The notes below the pieces were generated by a model, which saw only the letters and a list, made by a program, of their open reading frames with translations, made no database searches and was not told the DNA's origin. This document shows, piece after piece, positions 17,579 to 25,756 of a stretch of DNA of 64,000 nt (position 1 is its first letter; every line of letters starts with the position of its first letter). Both the position numbers and the translations under genes were made by a program. This DNA is from Parasedimentitalea marina (GTDB lineage Bacteria; Pseudomonadota; Alphaproteobacteria; Rhodobacterales; Rhodobacteraceae). The stretch lies in contig NZ_CP033219.1 of the NCBI RefSeq assembly GCF_004006175.1, forward strand, positions 1,054,001-1,118,000. The letters are read 5' to 3'.

Positions 17579-18817
17579 TTATTTGTAGACGCGCAGACGT
17601 GTCTTTTCGAGACGGGCCAGAATGGCGTCCAGACGATCAGGCTTGACCATGAACTCCTGAAAACCTTCCATGCCGATCTTGGCCATTTCAGCTGGCGCAT
17701 CCCGGTCAAAGAACTGCGCGATACCGCCGTCTGTTGTCGACAACATGGTATAGCCAGCCTGCAGGAACTTGTCGTCGCCAACGGTCGAGTCCTTGTTGAT
17801 CGGCAACTGACCAAGGACCTCGTTGATCTTGGTCTGCGCTTCCGCTGATGCCAGGAAGGCCAGGAACTTCTTGGCGTCTTCCTTATTGGTGGCGTTTGCC
17901 GGGATGTGCAGCGTATCGGTGGGGGCCTCTTCAGCCAGCGGGACATCAGGGTTGATGACAGGGAACTGGAAGAAACCCAGTTGGTCATCGGTCAGACCTG
18001 CTTCACGCAGGGGGGCTACGGCAAAGTTACCCATGACATACATGGCTGCATCGCCAGCCACCATCGGCGCCAAGGCTTCCTGCCAGGAATACGAGGTGTG
18101 GTTTTCCAGGAAGAAACCGGCGTCGATCAGCTGTTTCCAGTTGTTCATGGTTTCGACAACGCGCGGGTCGGTCCACTCGACCTCACCCTTGGTCAGCGCC
18201 ATGTGGAAGTCATAGCCATTGGTGCGCAGGTTCAGGTAATCAAACACGCCGCCAGCGGTCCACAGATACTTGGTACCGATGGTGATTGGGGTCACGCCCG
18301 CTGCTGTCAGCGTTGCACCCGCTGCCTTGAACTCGTCCCAGTTGGTGGGCACTTCGATGTTATTGGCTTCGAAAATGTCCTTACGATAGTACACGCCCCA
18401 CTGGTAATACGTGTAAGGCACACCCCATTTTTTGCCGTCAATGGTCATCGACCCGGCGGCCGAGGCCAGCGAGTCATTCAGACCATTGTCTTCCCAGACA
18501 TCGCTGACGTCTTCAAATAGGCCAGCGTTGACGTAGGGCAGCATCCGGTTGCCGGCATACCAATTGGCCAGATCCGGTGCATCCGCTGTCAGAAAGTTGC
18601 GGATCGAGGTTTTATAGCCCTCGTGGTCGAACAGGTTCCATTTGACGGTGATGTCCGGATTGGCCGCCTCAAAATCGGCGATCAATTGTTCAAAGGCCGC
18701 CTTTGGGGCCGGATCGGATGTGTCGGTGTTGATCACCAGCTCGCCTGCAAATGCAGATGTCGCAAGGATCGTCGAGGCAGCTAGCGCCGCGATGGTTGTT
18801 TTGAATTTGGTAACCAT
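17579..18817 (-). CDS. extracellular sugar-binding protein of the galactoside ABC transporter
   Basis: A 412-residue periplasmic solute-binding protein of family 1, first gene of the operon. An N-terminal signal peptide ends near AFAGELVIN. The start at 18817 (MVTKFK) is fixed by a GGGAGG Shine-Dalgarno sequence 6 bases upstream; an earlier frame start would destroy that spacing. The body has the family's NWDEFKAAGATLTAAG and AAMYVMGNFA segments. It should deliver alpha- or beta-galactosides to the two downstream permeases. Confidence 0.92.
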   Translation of the reverse strand: MVTKFKTTIAALAASTILATSAFAGELVINTDTSDPAPKAAFEQLIADFEAANPDITVKWNLFDHEGYKTSIRNFLTADAPDLANWYAGNRMLPYVNAGLFEDVSDVWEDNGLNDSLASAAGSMTIDGKKWGVPYTYYQWGVYYRKDIFEANNIEVPTNWDEFKAAGATLTAAGVTPITIGTKYLWTAGGVFDYLNLRTNGYDFHMALTKGEVEWTDPRVVETMNNWKQLIDAGFFLENHTSYSWQEALAPMVAGDAAMYVMGNFAVAPLREAGLTDDQLGFFQFPVINPDVPLAEEAPTDTLHIPANATNKEDAKKFLAFLASAEAQTKINEVLGQLPINKDSTVGDDKFLQAGYTMLSTTDGGIAQFFDRDAPAEMAKIGMEGFQEFMVKPDRLDAILARLEKTRLRVYK

Positions 18818-18855
18818 GATGCCCTCCCAAGGCGGTTTCATTATTCGAAACTTGA

Positions 18856-18870
18856 TTTCACATATTGAAA
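18856..18870. promoter_or_regulatory. candidate IclR-family operator in the divergent promoter region
   Basis: TTTCA and TGAAA flank a five-base centre in the 128-base region between the binding-protein gene and the iclR-type gene. IclR-family proteins bind short AT-rich palindromes of this kind in shared divergent promoters. Only this one clear palindrome was found by eye, and binding is inferred. Confidence 0.4.
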
Positions 18871-18945
18871 ATATAACCGCAACTCGCTATGACTTGTCAA
18901 TGCTTTCGTCCTGCTCGCGGGTCGAAGTTGTGAAAGGAATTGCGA

Positions 18946-19755
18946 ATGGCAGAACGGCAAACAGCAGACGGAACCGTCGGAAAAGCACTGGAGGTGCTTG
19001 ATATGGTGGCAAGTTTTGAACGCCCGGTGCGATTCTCTGAGGTGCTCGAGGGCAGCCCCTATCCCAAAGGAACATTGTACCGACTGTTCCAGACGCTCAC
19101 AAATCAGGGCATGTTGTCCTTTGATCCGGATCGCCAAACATATGGCTTGGGTGTCCGGTTGGTACGACTGGCCCATGCCGCCTGGCAGCAAAGTTCGCTT
19201 GCGCCGATTGCCCGCTCTTATGTGGATGCCCTGTCCGAAACCACCGGTGAGACGGTGCATCTGGCGCAGCTCGACAATGCTCAGGTTCTGTATCTGGACA
19301 AGCGTAACGCCTTGAAGCCAATTGAAATGTATTCACAGGCAGGCAAGGTTGGCCCGGCTTATTGCACCGGTGTTGGCAAGTCGATGCTGGCCTTTTTGGC
19401 CGAGGACGAGGTTGCCCGGGTTATTTCTCAGCAGAGCTTTCACCGTTTCACCGAACACACCCTGACCTCCGAGGCCGAGTTGAGGGCGGATCTGGCCGAT
19501 ATCCGGGCTAAGGGATTCGGAATGGACCGGGAAGAGCACGAACCCGGAATTATCTGCATCGCCGTGCCGATCCTGACGCCACGCGGCAGGGTTCTGGGCG
19601 GGTTATCTGTCACATCAACCACAGCTCAAAAATCACTGGCAGACCTCGCGGCATTGGCGCCGCAGGTTCAGGCCACAGCAAACAGCATCGCGGTCGAGGC
19701 CCAGAACTGGCGCTTTCCCGACCAAGCCACTGACACGACTAGAACGGGGACATAA
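18946..19755 (+). CDS. IclR-family transcriptional regulator of the galactoside genes
   Basis: A 269-residue IclR-family regulator. A winged helix-turn-helix lies around residues 10-70 (KALEVLDMVASFERPVRF..YPKGTLYRLFQTL). The effector domain follows, including the PAYCTGVGKSMLAFL segment typical of the family. The ATG at 18946 follows AAAGGA at the right distance; the open frame begins only two codons earlier with a TTG. It is divergent from the galactoside operon and 3 bases from the transporter ATPase gene. It very probably controls both sides in response to a sugar or pathway intermediate; repressor or activator cannot be told. Confidence 0.9.
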   Translation: MAERQTADGTVGKALEVLDMVASFERPVRFSEVLEGSPYPKGTLYRLFQTLTNQGMLSFDPDRQTYGLGVRLVRLAHAAWQQSSLAPIARSYVDALSETTGETVHLAQLDNAQVLYLDKRNALKPIEMYSQAGKVGPAYCTGVGKSMLAFLAEDEVARVISQQSFHRFTEHTLTSEAELRADLADIRAKGFGMDREEHEPGIICIAVPILTPRGRVLGGLSVTSTTAQKSLADLAALAPQVQATANSIAVEAQNWRFPDQATDTTRTGT

Positions 19756-19758
19756 CAT

Positions 19759-20820
19759 ATGTCGGGACTGACACTAAACAACGTGATCAAGAAATATGGC
19801 GACATTCAGGTGATCCACGGCGTTGACCTGACGATCGAAGACGGTGAATTTTGCGTCTTTGTGGGGCCATCAGGCTGCGGTAAATCCACGCTATTGCGGA
19901 TGGTGGCCGGGCTGGAAGAAACCACTGCCGGACAGATCACAATTGGCGCCCGCGATGTCACCGCCATCGATCCCGCCGAACGCGGCGTGGCCATGGTGTT
20001 CCAGACCTACGCACTTTACCCGCATATGACGGTCGAAGAAAATATGGGCTTCGGCCTGAAAATGACGGGCCACCCCAAGGGGGAGGTTCAGGAAAAGGTC
20101 GCCGCTGCTTCGAAGATCCTGAAACTGGACGATTATCTGTCGCGCAAACCCAAGGCTCTGTCTGGCGGCCAGCGCCAGCGGGTGGCCATCGGCCGCGCCA
20201 TTGTCCGTGGCCCCGAGGTGTTCCTGTTTGACGAGCCCTTGTCCAACCTCGATGCCGAGTTGCGTGTGGATATGCGGATCGAAATCGCCCGGTTGCACAA
20301 GGAAATCGGCGCCACCATGATCTATGTGACCCATGATCAGGTCGAGGCGATGACGCTGGCCGACAAGATTGTTGTGTTGCGTGATGGCCGGATTGAACAG
20401 GTCGGCAGCCCCATGCATCTGTACAAAGATCCGGACAACAAATTCGTGGCCGGTTTCATCGGCTCTCCCAGCATGAACTTTATCGATGGCGTGGTCGAGG
20501 GCGGCAAAGTCCGTGTGCCTGCGTTGGGTGATGCGGTAGTTGCGGCCTCGGTTGTTTTGCCGGGCGAAGGACAGCCGGTCTATGTTGGCCTGCGCCCACA
20601 GCATCTGAACATCACCGAGGGGGACAGCGATATCACACTCGATATCCGCGAGCGTCTGGGTGGTGTTGCTTATGACTACCTGACCGCGCCGGGCGGCGGT
20701 CGCATCACCGTCGAAACCCGTGGCGACGAAGAGATCCCCGAGGGCTGTACGGTCAAGTTGAGCTTTGACGATTCTGATGTGTTGTTCTTTGACAAGACAA
20801 CCGAGCAGCGCCTGCGGTAG
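19759..20820 (+). CDS. sugar ABC transporter ATP-binding protein (MalK/UgpC type)
   Basis: A 353-residue ATPase of the MalK/MsmK/UgpC group. Walker A GPSGCGKST is at 36-44, the signature LSGGQRQR near 134, Walker B VFLFDEP near 155 and a switch His in VTHDQ. A C-terminal OB-fold regulatory domain (YVGLRPQHLNI) follows. It lies 3 bases after the regulator and is the natural partner of the two permeases across the divergent promoter. Such ATPases can serve several importers. Confidence 0.93.
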   Translation: MSGLTLNNVIKKYGDIQVIHGVDLTIEDGEFCVFVGPSGCGKSTLLRMVAGLEETTAGQITIGARDVTAIDPAERGVAMVFQTYALYPHMTVEENMGFGLKMTGHPKGEVQEKVAAASKILKLDDYLSRKPKALSGGQRQRVAIGRAIVRGPEVFLFDEPLSNLDAELRVDMRIEIARLHKEIGATMIYVTHDQVEAMTLADKIVVLRDGRIEQVGSPMHLYKDPDNKFVAGFIGSPSMNFIDGVVEGGKVRVPALGDAVVAASVVLPGEGQPVYVGLRPQHLNITEGDSDITLDIRERLGGVAYDYLTAPGGGRITVETRGDEEIPEGCTVKLSFDDSDVLFFDKTTEQRLR

Positions 20821-20872
20821 CACGCCAGACGGCCTGCCCGCCAATTGTGCGGGTTCAGCACAAAGCTCTGTG

Positions 20873-20896
20873 CCAGAGGGCCAGTTGGTCCTCTGG
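20873..20896 (+). other. strong hairpin after the sugar ABC ATPase gene, possible terminator
   Basis: CCAGAGG and CCTCTGG pair as the outer stem, and CCA with TGG inside, joined by one G-T pair. It lies 53 bases after the ATPase stop. The nearest T-rich stretch (ATTTTATT) begins about 16 bases further on, so intrinsic termination is possible but not clear-cut. Confidence 0.45.
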
Positions 20897-20918
20897 AGTG
20901 CCCTGAGTGCGAATTTTA

Positions 20919-20934
20919 TTGACCGATTGGTTAA
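20919..20934. promoter_or_regulatory. imperfect palindrome upstream of the nucleobase transporter operon
   Basis: TTGACCGATTGGTTAA reads as two near-matching arms (TTGACC and GGTTAA) around a four-base centre. It lies 44 bases before the binding-protein start. It resembles sites for dimeric repressors such as GntR-type proteins. No regulator gene is in this operon, so the binder is unknown; the left arm could also serve as a -35 element. Confidence 0.3.
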
Positions 20935-20977
20935 ATAAATGCCTCATTGTGTCATTCACACAACCGGGGATTGGCAA

Positions 20978-21970
20978 ATGAAGAGCAAATTTTCTATTTC
21001 ACGACGGGCTATGTTGGCCGGAACGGCAGCGCTGGCGCTTATGATGCCCGCCGGGGTCGCCCTGGCAGGAACCGTCAAAGTCGCAGCCATTTACACGCTG
21101 CCCGTCGAACAACAATGGATCAGCCGAATTCATTTGGCGCTGAATGGCGCCAAGGATCGCGGCGAGATTGACTATGTGTTCTCAGAAAACGTCGCCAACA
21201 CCGACTACGAGCGGGTGATGCGCGAATACGCCGAGCAAGGCGTGCAATTGGTGGTGGGCGAGGTCTTCGGTCTGGAACGCGCTGCGCGTAAAGTGGCCGC
21301 GGATTATCCTGAAACCGGGTTCCTGATGGGCTCGTCCTTTGGTCCGGTCGCGCCAAACTTCTCGGTGTTTGACAACTGGATCCACGAGCCAAGCTACCTG
21401 TCTGGAATGGTGGCCGGGGCCAGCACCGAAAGCAACGTGATCGGCATGGTCGGTGGCTATGCCATCCCCGAAGTGAACCGCCTCATGAACGCCTTTATGG
21501 AGGGCGCGCGCGCCACCAACCCCGACGTCAAGTTTCTCGTGAACTTCATCGACAGCTGGTATGATCCGCCCAAAGCCAAAGAAAGCGCCTTTGCGATGAT
21601 GGATGCGGGTGCTGACATCATGTTTGCGGAACGCTTTGGCGTCGCAGATGCTGCGGTTGAACGCGGTGTTAAGGCTGTCGGCAATGTGATTGACACCTCA
21701 GGTGATTATCCCAACACTATTTTGACCTCGGCCCTGTGGCATATGGAACCCACGATCGACCGCGCTGTTGCGGCCGTGGCTGGGGGCACTTTTGAGGCTG
21801 CTGATTATGGCCAATACAGCTTTATGGGCTACGGCGGTGGCTCGCTGGTAGTGGATAAAACGCTGGTGTCTGCCGAGGTGCTATCCCGGGTCCAAGAGAC
21901 CGAAACGTCGATCATGGAAGGCATGTTCCGTGTCAATGTGAACGACGAGCGTCCGGTATCGGATAAGTGA
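20978..21970 (+). CDS. BMP-family ABC transporter substrate-binding protein (nucleoside/nucleobase type)
   Basis: A 330-residue BMP/PnrA-family binding protein. The signal has the twin-arginine-like motif SRRAML followed by a hydrophobic stretch and an ALA cleavage site, so Tat export is possible. The ATG at 20978 has GGGGA upstream; the longer frame adds 13 unlikely residues. Family landmarks are KVAAIYTLPVEQQ, ENVANTDYERVMREYAEQG and a DTSGDYPNTILTS loop. BMP proteins bind nucleosides or bases; the deaminase at the operon end suggests a pyrimidine base. Confidence 0.9.
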   Translation: MKSKFSISRRAMLAGTAALALMMPAGVALAGTVKVAAIYTLPVEQQWISRIHLALNGAKDRGEIDYVFSENVANTDYERVMREYAEQGVQLVVGEVFGLERAARKVAADYPETGFLMGSSFGPVAPNFSVFDNWIHEPSYLSGMVAGASTESNVIGMVGGYAIPEVNRLMNAFMEGARATNPDVKFLVNFIDSWYDPPKAKESAFAMMDAGADIMFAERFGVADAAVERGVKAVGNVIDTSGDYPNTILTSALWHMEPTIDRAVAAVAGGTFEAADYGQYSFMGYGGGSLVVDKTLVSAEVLSRVQETETSIMEGMFRVNVNDERPVSDK

Positions 21971-21988
21971 TTGGTAGACAGTAACCGA

Positions 21989-22051
21989 GGACAGCGCCTG
22001 AGCCTGGGTGGGTGCGAAGCGCCCTCCCGTGGGGAGGGTCGGGCGCTGTCC
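21989..22051 (+). other. long intergenic hairpin between binding-protein and ATPase genes
   Basis: GGACAGCGCC (21989-21998) pairs perfectly with GGCGCTGTCC (22042-22051). Inside it, CCCTCCC (22022-22028) pairs with GGGAGGG (22032-22038), and GCGCCC with GGGCGC offers an alternative pairing. No T-run follows. It probably stabilises the binding-protein message relative to the membrane components. Confidence 0.55.
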
Positions 22052-22097
22052 GGAACGCTATGCGTCCCGGACAAACAAAAAATCGGCTAATAGACCA

Positions 22098-23615
22098 ATG
22101 ACCGTACAAAAAATTCTCTCCTTAAACGCGCTGTCCAAGCGGTTTGGCTCTGTGGTGGCCAATGATGCCGTCAATCTTGAATTGCATCGCGGCGAAGTTC
22201 TGGCCCTGTTGGGTGAAAACGGCGCGGGCAAGACAACGCTGATGAACATGCTGTTTGGCCACTACATGCCCGACGGTGGCAGTATTGATGTGGCGTCACC
22301 AAACGGCGAGATGCAGCCGCTGACCCTCGGCCATCCGCAGGCGGCCTTGTCGGCGGGTATTGGCATGGTGCACCAGCACTTTACCCTGGCGGAAAACCTG
22401 TCAGCGCTGGACAATATCACCCTTGGTTCCGAGCCGCTGTTTTCACTGCGCCGTGACCGGGCGGGCGCGCGCGCTAAGGTGCAGGGGATCATGGATCGCA
22501 CCGGGTTGACTGCGCCACTGGACACGCCGGTTGGCAGGCTGTCGGTGGGCGAACGTCAGCGGGTTGAGATCCTCAAGGCGCTGTACCGCGATGCCCGTAT
22601 TCTGGTGCTGGACGAACCCACCGCCGTGCTGACTCCGCAAGAGGCCGATACCCTGTTTGAAAACATCGGCGCCATGACCCGCGACGGGCTGGCGGTGATC
22701 TTTATCTCGCATAAACTGCGCGAAGTGCTGGCATTCTCTCACCGCATCGCGGTGCTGCGCCACGGTACAAAAGTCGGCGAGATCGCCACCTCGGAGGCGG
22801 ATGAACGGGTCATTGCCCGGATGATGGTGGGCGAGGATACGCCTGCACCAACACGGGACGCGATGACACCCGGCGCACCGGTTCTGACATTGACGGGCCT
22901 TGGCATTCGAGACGCGGCGGCGCGTGACAGTCTGACCGATGTGAACCTGACCGTGCATGCCCATGAAATCCTTGGCATTGCAGGGGTTTCGGGCAACGGT
23001 CAATCGGCGTTGGCAGCTGTTATTTCCGGATTGCGCCGACCAGACAGCGGCAGCATTCAGGTCGACGGCGTTGCTATCCTGAACCCAGATCCCAAAGTCA
23101 TGATCAAAGCTGGCGTAGGCCGCATCCCCGAAGACCGCCACCACGACGGCATTGTCGGCGCCATGTCGGTGGCTGAAAACATGGTCATTGAACGGCTGGA
23201 CGACCCCGCAGTGCAAACCAATGGATTATTGAACCGCAGCGCAATTGAGGCCAACGCTGAAACGCTTAGCCAATCTTATGACGTGCGCGGCCCCGGCATT
23301 ACCGCCCGCGCCCAGCTGTTGTCTGGCGGCAATATCCAAAAACTCATCTTGGCTCGGGTGTTTGAACAAAACGCCCGGCTGATCCTGGCCAACCAACCGA
23401 TCCGAGGCCTCGACATGGGCGCCGCCGCCGAGGTCAGCCGCCGCCTTCTCGAGGCGCGGGCAGCTGGGGCCGGGGTGCTGCTGATATCTGAGGATCTGGA
23501 TGAAATTCTGGGGCTGGCGGACCGCATCATGGTGATCCACGATGGGCAGCTGACCGAAGTTACCAGCCGCAACCGCGAAGACATTGGCCTGAAAATGGCA
23601 GGAGAGCAGATATGA
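22098..23615 (+). CDS. ABC transporter ATP-binding protein with two nucleotide-binding domains (BMP transporter)
   Basis: A 505-residue tandem ATPase. The first domain has a full Walker A (GENGAGKTT), signature LSVGERQR and LVLDEPTAVLT. The second has a degenerate Walker A (GVSGNGQS), an LSGGNIQK signature and a Walker B ending in NQP instead of DEP, as is usual for this family. The ATG at 22098 was chosen because the longer frame adds 30 residues encoded within the intergenic hairpin. It is coupled to the first permease by ATGA. Confidence 0.93.
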   Translation: MTVQKILSLNALSKRFGSVVANDAVNLELHRGEVLALLGENGAGKTTLMNMLFGHYMPDGGSIDVASPNGEMQPLTLGHPQAALSAGIGMVHQHFTLAENLSALDNITLGSEPLFSLRRDRAGARAKVQGIMDRTGLTAPLDTPVGRLSVGERQRVEILKALYRDARILVLDEPTAVLTPQEADTLFENIGAMTRDGLAVIFISHKLREVLAFSHRIAVLRHGTKVGEIATSEADERVIARMMVGEDTPAPTRDAMTPGAPVLTLTGLGIRDAAARDSLTDVNLTVHAHEILGIAGVSGNGQSALAAVISGLRRPDSGSIQVDGVAILNPDPKVMIKAGVGRIPEDRHHDGIVGAMSVAENMVIERLDDPAVQTNGLLNRSAIEANAETLSQSYDVRGPGITARAQLLSGGNIQKLILARVFEQNARLILANQPIRGLDMGAAAEVSRRLLEARAAGAGVLLISEDLDEILGLADRIMVIHDGQLTEVTSRNREDIGLKMAGEQI

Positions 23616-24685
23616 TTCGTATCGAGCCACGCACTGCGCCGGGCCGTTTAATGACGCTGGGCGTGCCGGTCTTGTCGGCGGTGATTGCGCTCGCTCTGGC
23701 CGCTATCCCGTTGGCATTGGCTGGGGCGGATATCACCCTGGCCTACGCCGAGATGGTCAAGGGCGTGTTTGGCTCGGTGTTTGCGTTTTCCGAAATGCTG
23801 ACCCGCGCCACGCCTTTGATGTTCACTGGCCTTGCCGCTGCCTTGGCCTTTCGCGCCAAGCTGTGGAACATCGGCGCCGAGGGGCAGCTGTATCTGGGTG
23901 CCATGGCCGCCGTTGCCATTGGCGCGGGGGCAGTAGACATTCCGGGTATCTTCTTGATCCCGCTAATCATTATCCTGGGCGCCGCCGCTGGGGCGGCTGG
24001 CATGGCGGTGCCGGCGCTGTTGAAAACCCGTTTTGGCGCCGACGAGGTTGTGACGACCCTGTTGCTCAACTTCATCATCCTGATCTTTGTACAGATGATG
24101 TTAGAGGGCGCGTTGAAAGATCCCATGAGCCTGGGCTGGCCGCAGTCTGCTCCGGTGCTGGATCAGGGTATGTTGCCGCAATTGATGCCCCGGATGCGGG
24201 TGCACTCGGGGCTGATTCTGGCGCTGGTGCTGGCCGGCATTGCGCAGTTCATGCTGGCACGATCCGTTTGGGGGTTCCGCCTGCGCGCGGTTGGTGAAAA
24301 CGCCGCTGCTGCGCGTCACGCCGGTATCGGCGTCAACCGCTCGCTGTTTGGTGTCGCGATCCTGTCCGGCGGTCTGGCCGGCCTGGCCGGCGTTAGCGAG
24401 GTTGCGGGGCTAAAGGGCTATCTGACCGCCGACCTGTCGCCCGGCTTTGGCTATACCGGCATCGTTGTTGCCATGCTGGCAGGCCTGTCACCGGTGGGCG
24501 TGGTGATCTCGGCGCTGTTCATCGCATCGGTGTTCGTTGGCGCCGACAGTATGAGCCGCGCTATGGGGGTCTCGTCTTACCTGGCGGATCTGGTGGTCTC
24601 AATGTCATTGCTCTGTGTGCTGATCGGCGGCTTTGTTGCGCGCTATCGCATCACCCGCAGCACGCCAACGGTGGGGGCAGCCTGA
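23612..24685 (+). CDS. ABC transporter permease (BMP nucleoside transporter), subunit 1
   Basis: A 357-residue inner-membrane permease of the branched-chain/BMP superfamily with about ten hydrophobic helices. The LWNIGAEGQLYLGAM and GFGYTGIVVAMLAGLSPVG segments are diagnostic. It overlaps the ATPase gene by ATGA, and its TGA shares a base with the next ATG. With the following gene it forms the heterodimeric channel. Confidence 0.93.
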   Translation: MIRIEPRTAPGRLMTLGVPVLSAVIALALAAIPLALAGADITLAYAEMVKGVFGSVFAFSEMLTRATPLMFTGLAAALAFRAKLWNIGAEGQLYLGAMAAVAIGAGAVDIPGIFLIPLIIILGAAAGAAGMAVPALLKTRFGADEVVTTLLLNFIILIFVQMMLEGALKDPMSLGWPQSAPVLDQGMLPQLMPRMRVHSGLILALVLAGIAQFMLARSVWGFRLRAVGENAAAARHAGIGVNRSLFGVAILSGGLAGLAGVSEVAGLKGYLTADLSPGFGYTGIVVAMLAGLSPVGVVISALFIASVFVGADSMSRAMGVSSYLADLVVSMSLLCVLIGGFVARYRITRSTPTVGAA

Positions 24686-25626
24686 TGGATATTCTGCAAA
24701 TCCTGCTCAGCGAATCGTTCTGGGCCGCCTCGCTGCGCATCGCCACCCCGCTGATCTTTGGCGTGCTCGGCGCGCTGTTGTGCGAAAAATCAGGAGTGCT
24801 GAACCTTGGCATCGAGGGCATCTTTGCCGCCGGGGCCATGTGCGGCTGGATGGCCGTCTGGTTGGGCGCCGGTCTGTGGGGCGGAGTGCTGATTGCCGCC
24901 CTTGCCGGTGCGTTCTTTGGTCTGATCCACGGTATTCTGACGGTGCCGCTGGGCCTGTCGCAACATGTCTCCGGGCTGGGGGTGACCCTGTTTGCCACCT
25001 CGCTGAGCTATTTTACTTATCGCACTGCATTGCCCAATGTATCATCGCCGCCACGGATCGAACCCTTCCGGGCGCTGGATATCCCGCTGCTGTCGGATCT
25101 TCCGTTTCTTGGCCCGGTGGTATTCCAACAAACCGCACTGACCATGCTGGCTCTGGGGCTGGTGGGGCTGGTCTGGTATGTGCTGAACCGCACCGCGCTT
25201 GGCGTGGCTTTGCAGGCGGTGGGCGACAACCCCGACAGTGTCGACGCGCAGGGCCTGTCTGTCTACGGATTGCGCATCGGGGCCGTCATGGCCGGATCGG
25301 CGCTGATGGCGCTGGGAGGCGCGTTTCTGACCATGTCGGCCTTTGATGCGTTTTTCTTTGGCATGGTCAACGGGCGCGGCTGGATTTGCATCGCGCTGGT
25401 GATCTTTGCCAGCTGGAAGCCGGGTAAGGCGCTGCTGGGGGCACTTTTGTTCGGGGCTTTTGATGCGCTGCAAGTTCGCCTGCAGACCGAGGTTGGCGCC
25501 ATGGTGCCGGGGCAGGTATTCTTGATGGCGCCTTATGTGCTGTCGATCTTTGCGCTGGTCATTGCCGCGCGCAAAGCGGAATATCCGCGTGCTTTGCTGA
25601 CCCCTTGGTTCAAAGGCCAAAGGTAA
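24685..25626 (+). CDS. ABC transporter permease (BMP nucleoside transporter), subunit 2
   Basis: A 313-residue partner permease with eight to ten hydrophobic helices. Family segments are LCEKSGVLNLGIEGIFAAGA near the N terminus and GRGWICIALVIFASWKPG in the middle. The start codon shares one base with the previous stop. Downstream lies a 130-base gap containing a palindromic repeat and then the deaminase gene. Confidence 0.93.
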   Translation: MDILQILLSESFWAASLRIATPLIFGVLGALLCEKSGVLNLGIEGIFAAGAMCGWMAVWLGAGLWGGVLIAALAGAFFGLIHGILTVPLGLSQHVSGLGVTLFATSLSYFTYRTALPNVSSPPRIEPFRALDIPLLSDLPFLGPVVFQQTALTMLALGLVGLVWYVLNRTALGVALQAVGDNPDSVDAQGLSVYGLRIGAVMAGSALMALGGAFLTMSAFDAFFFGMVNGRGWICIALVIFASWKPGKALLGALLFGAFDALQVRLQTEVGAMVPGQVFLMAPYVLSIFALVIAARKAEYPRALLTPWFKGQR

Positions 25627-25630
25627 AAAC

Positions 25631-25721
25631 GGGCATTGCCCGACCTTCCCGTCAAACCGAAGGTTTGCCTTTGGCAAAATGCGAAGGCGCTTTGTACCTC
25701 CCCAAGGTCAGGCGCACCCGG
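25631..25721. repeat. palindromic intergenic repeat, diverged copy A
   Basis: This shares its core (GAAGGCGCTTTG, then CTCCCCAAGGTCAGGCGC) with copies near 55262 and 57779. Its arms are GCCCGACCTT (25638-25647) and AAGGTCAGGC (25704-25713). Unlike the other two copies, it holds an inserted small hairpin (CAAACC, GAA, GGTTTG). It lies between the permease and deaminase genes of one operon. Confidence 0.7.
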
Positions 25722-25756
25722 ATGACTAAATACACAAACCCTCATGAGGCACCCAA

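Noticed and set aside
22850..23615. Loss of function in the second ATPase domain (degenerate Walker motifs)
   Set aside because: Degenerate second domains with an altered Walker B are normal in the BMP and sugar tandem ATPases, so this is not decay.
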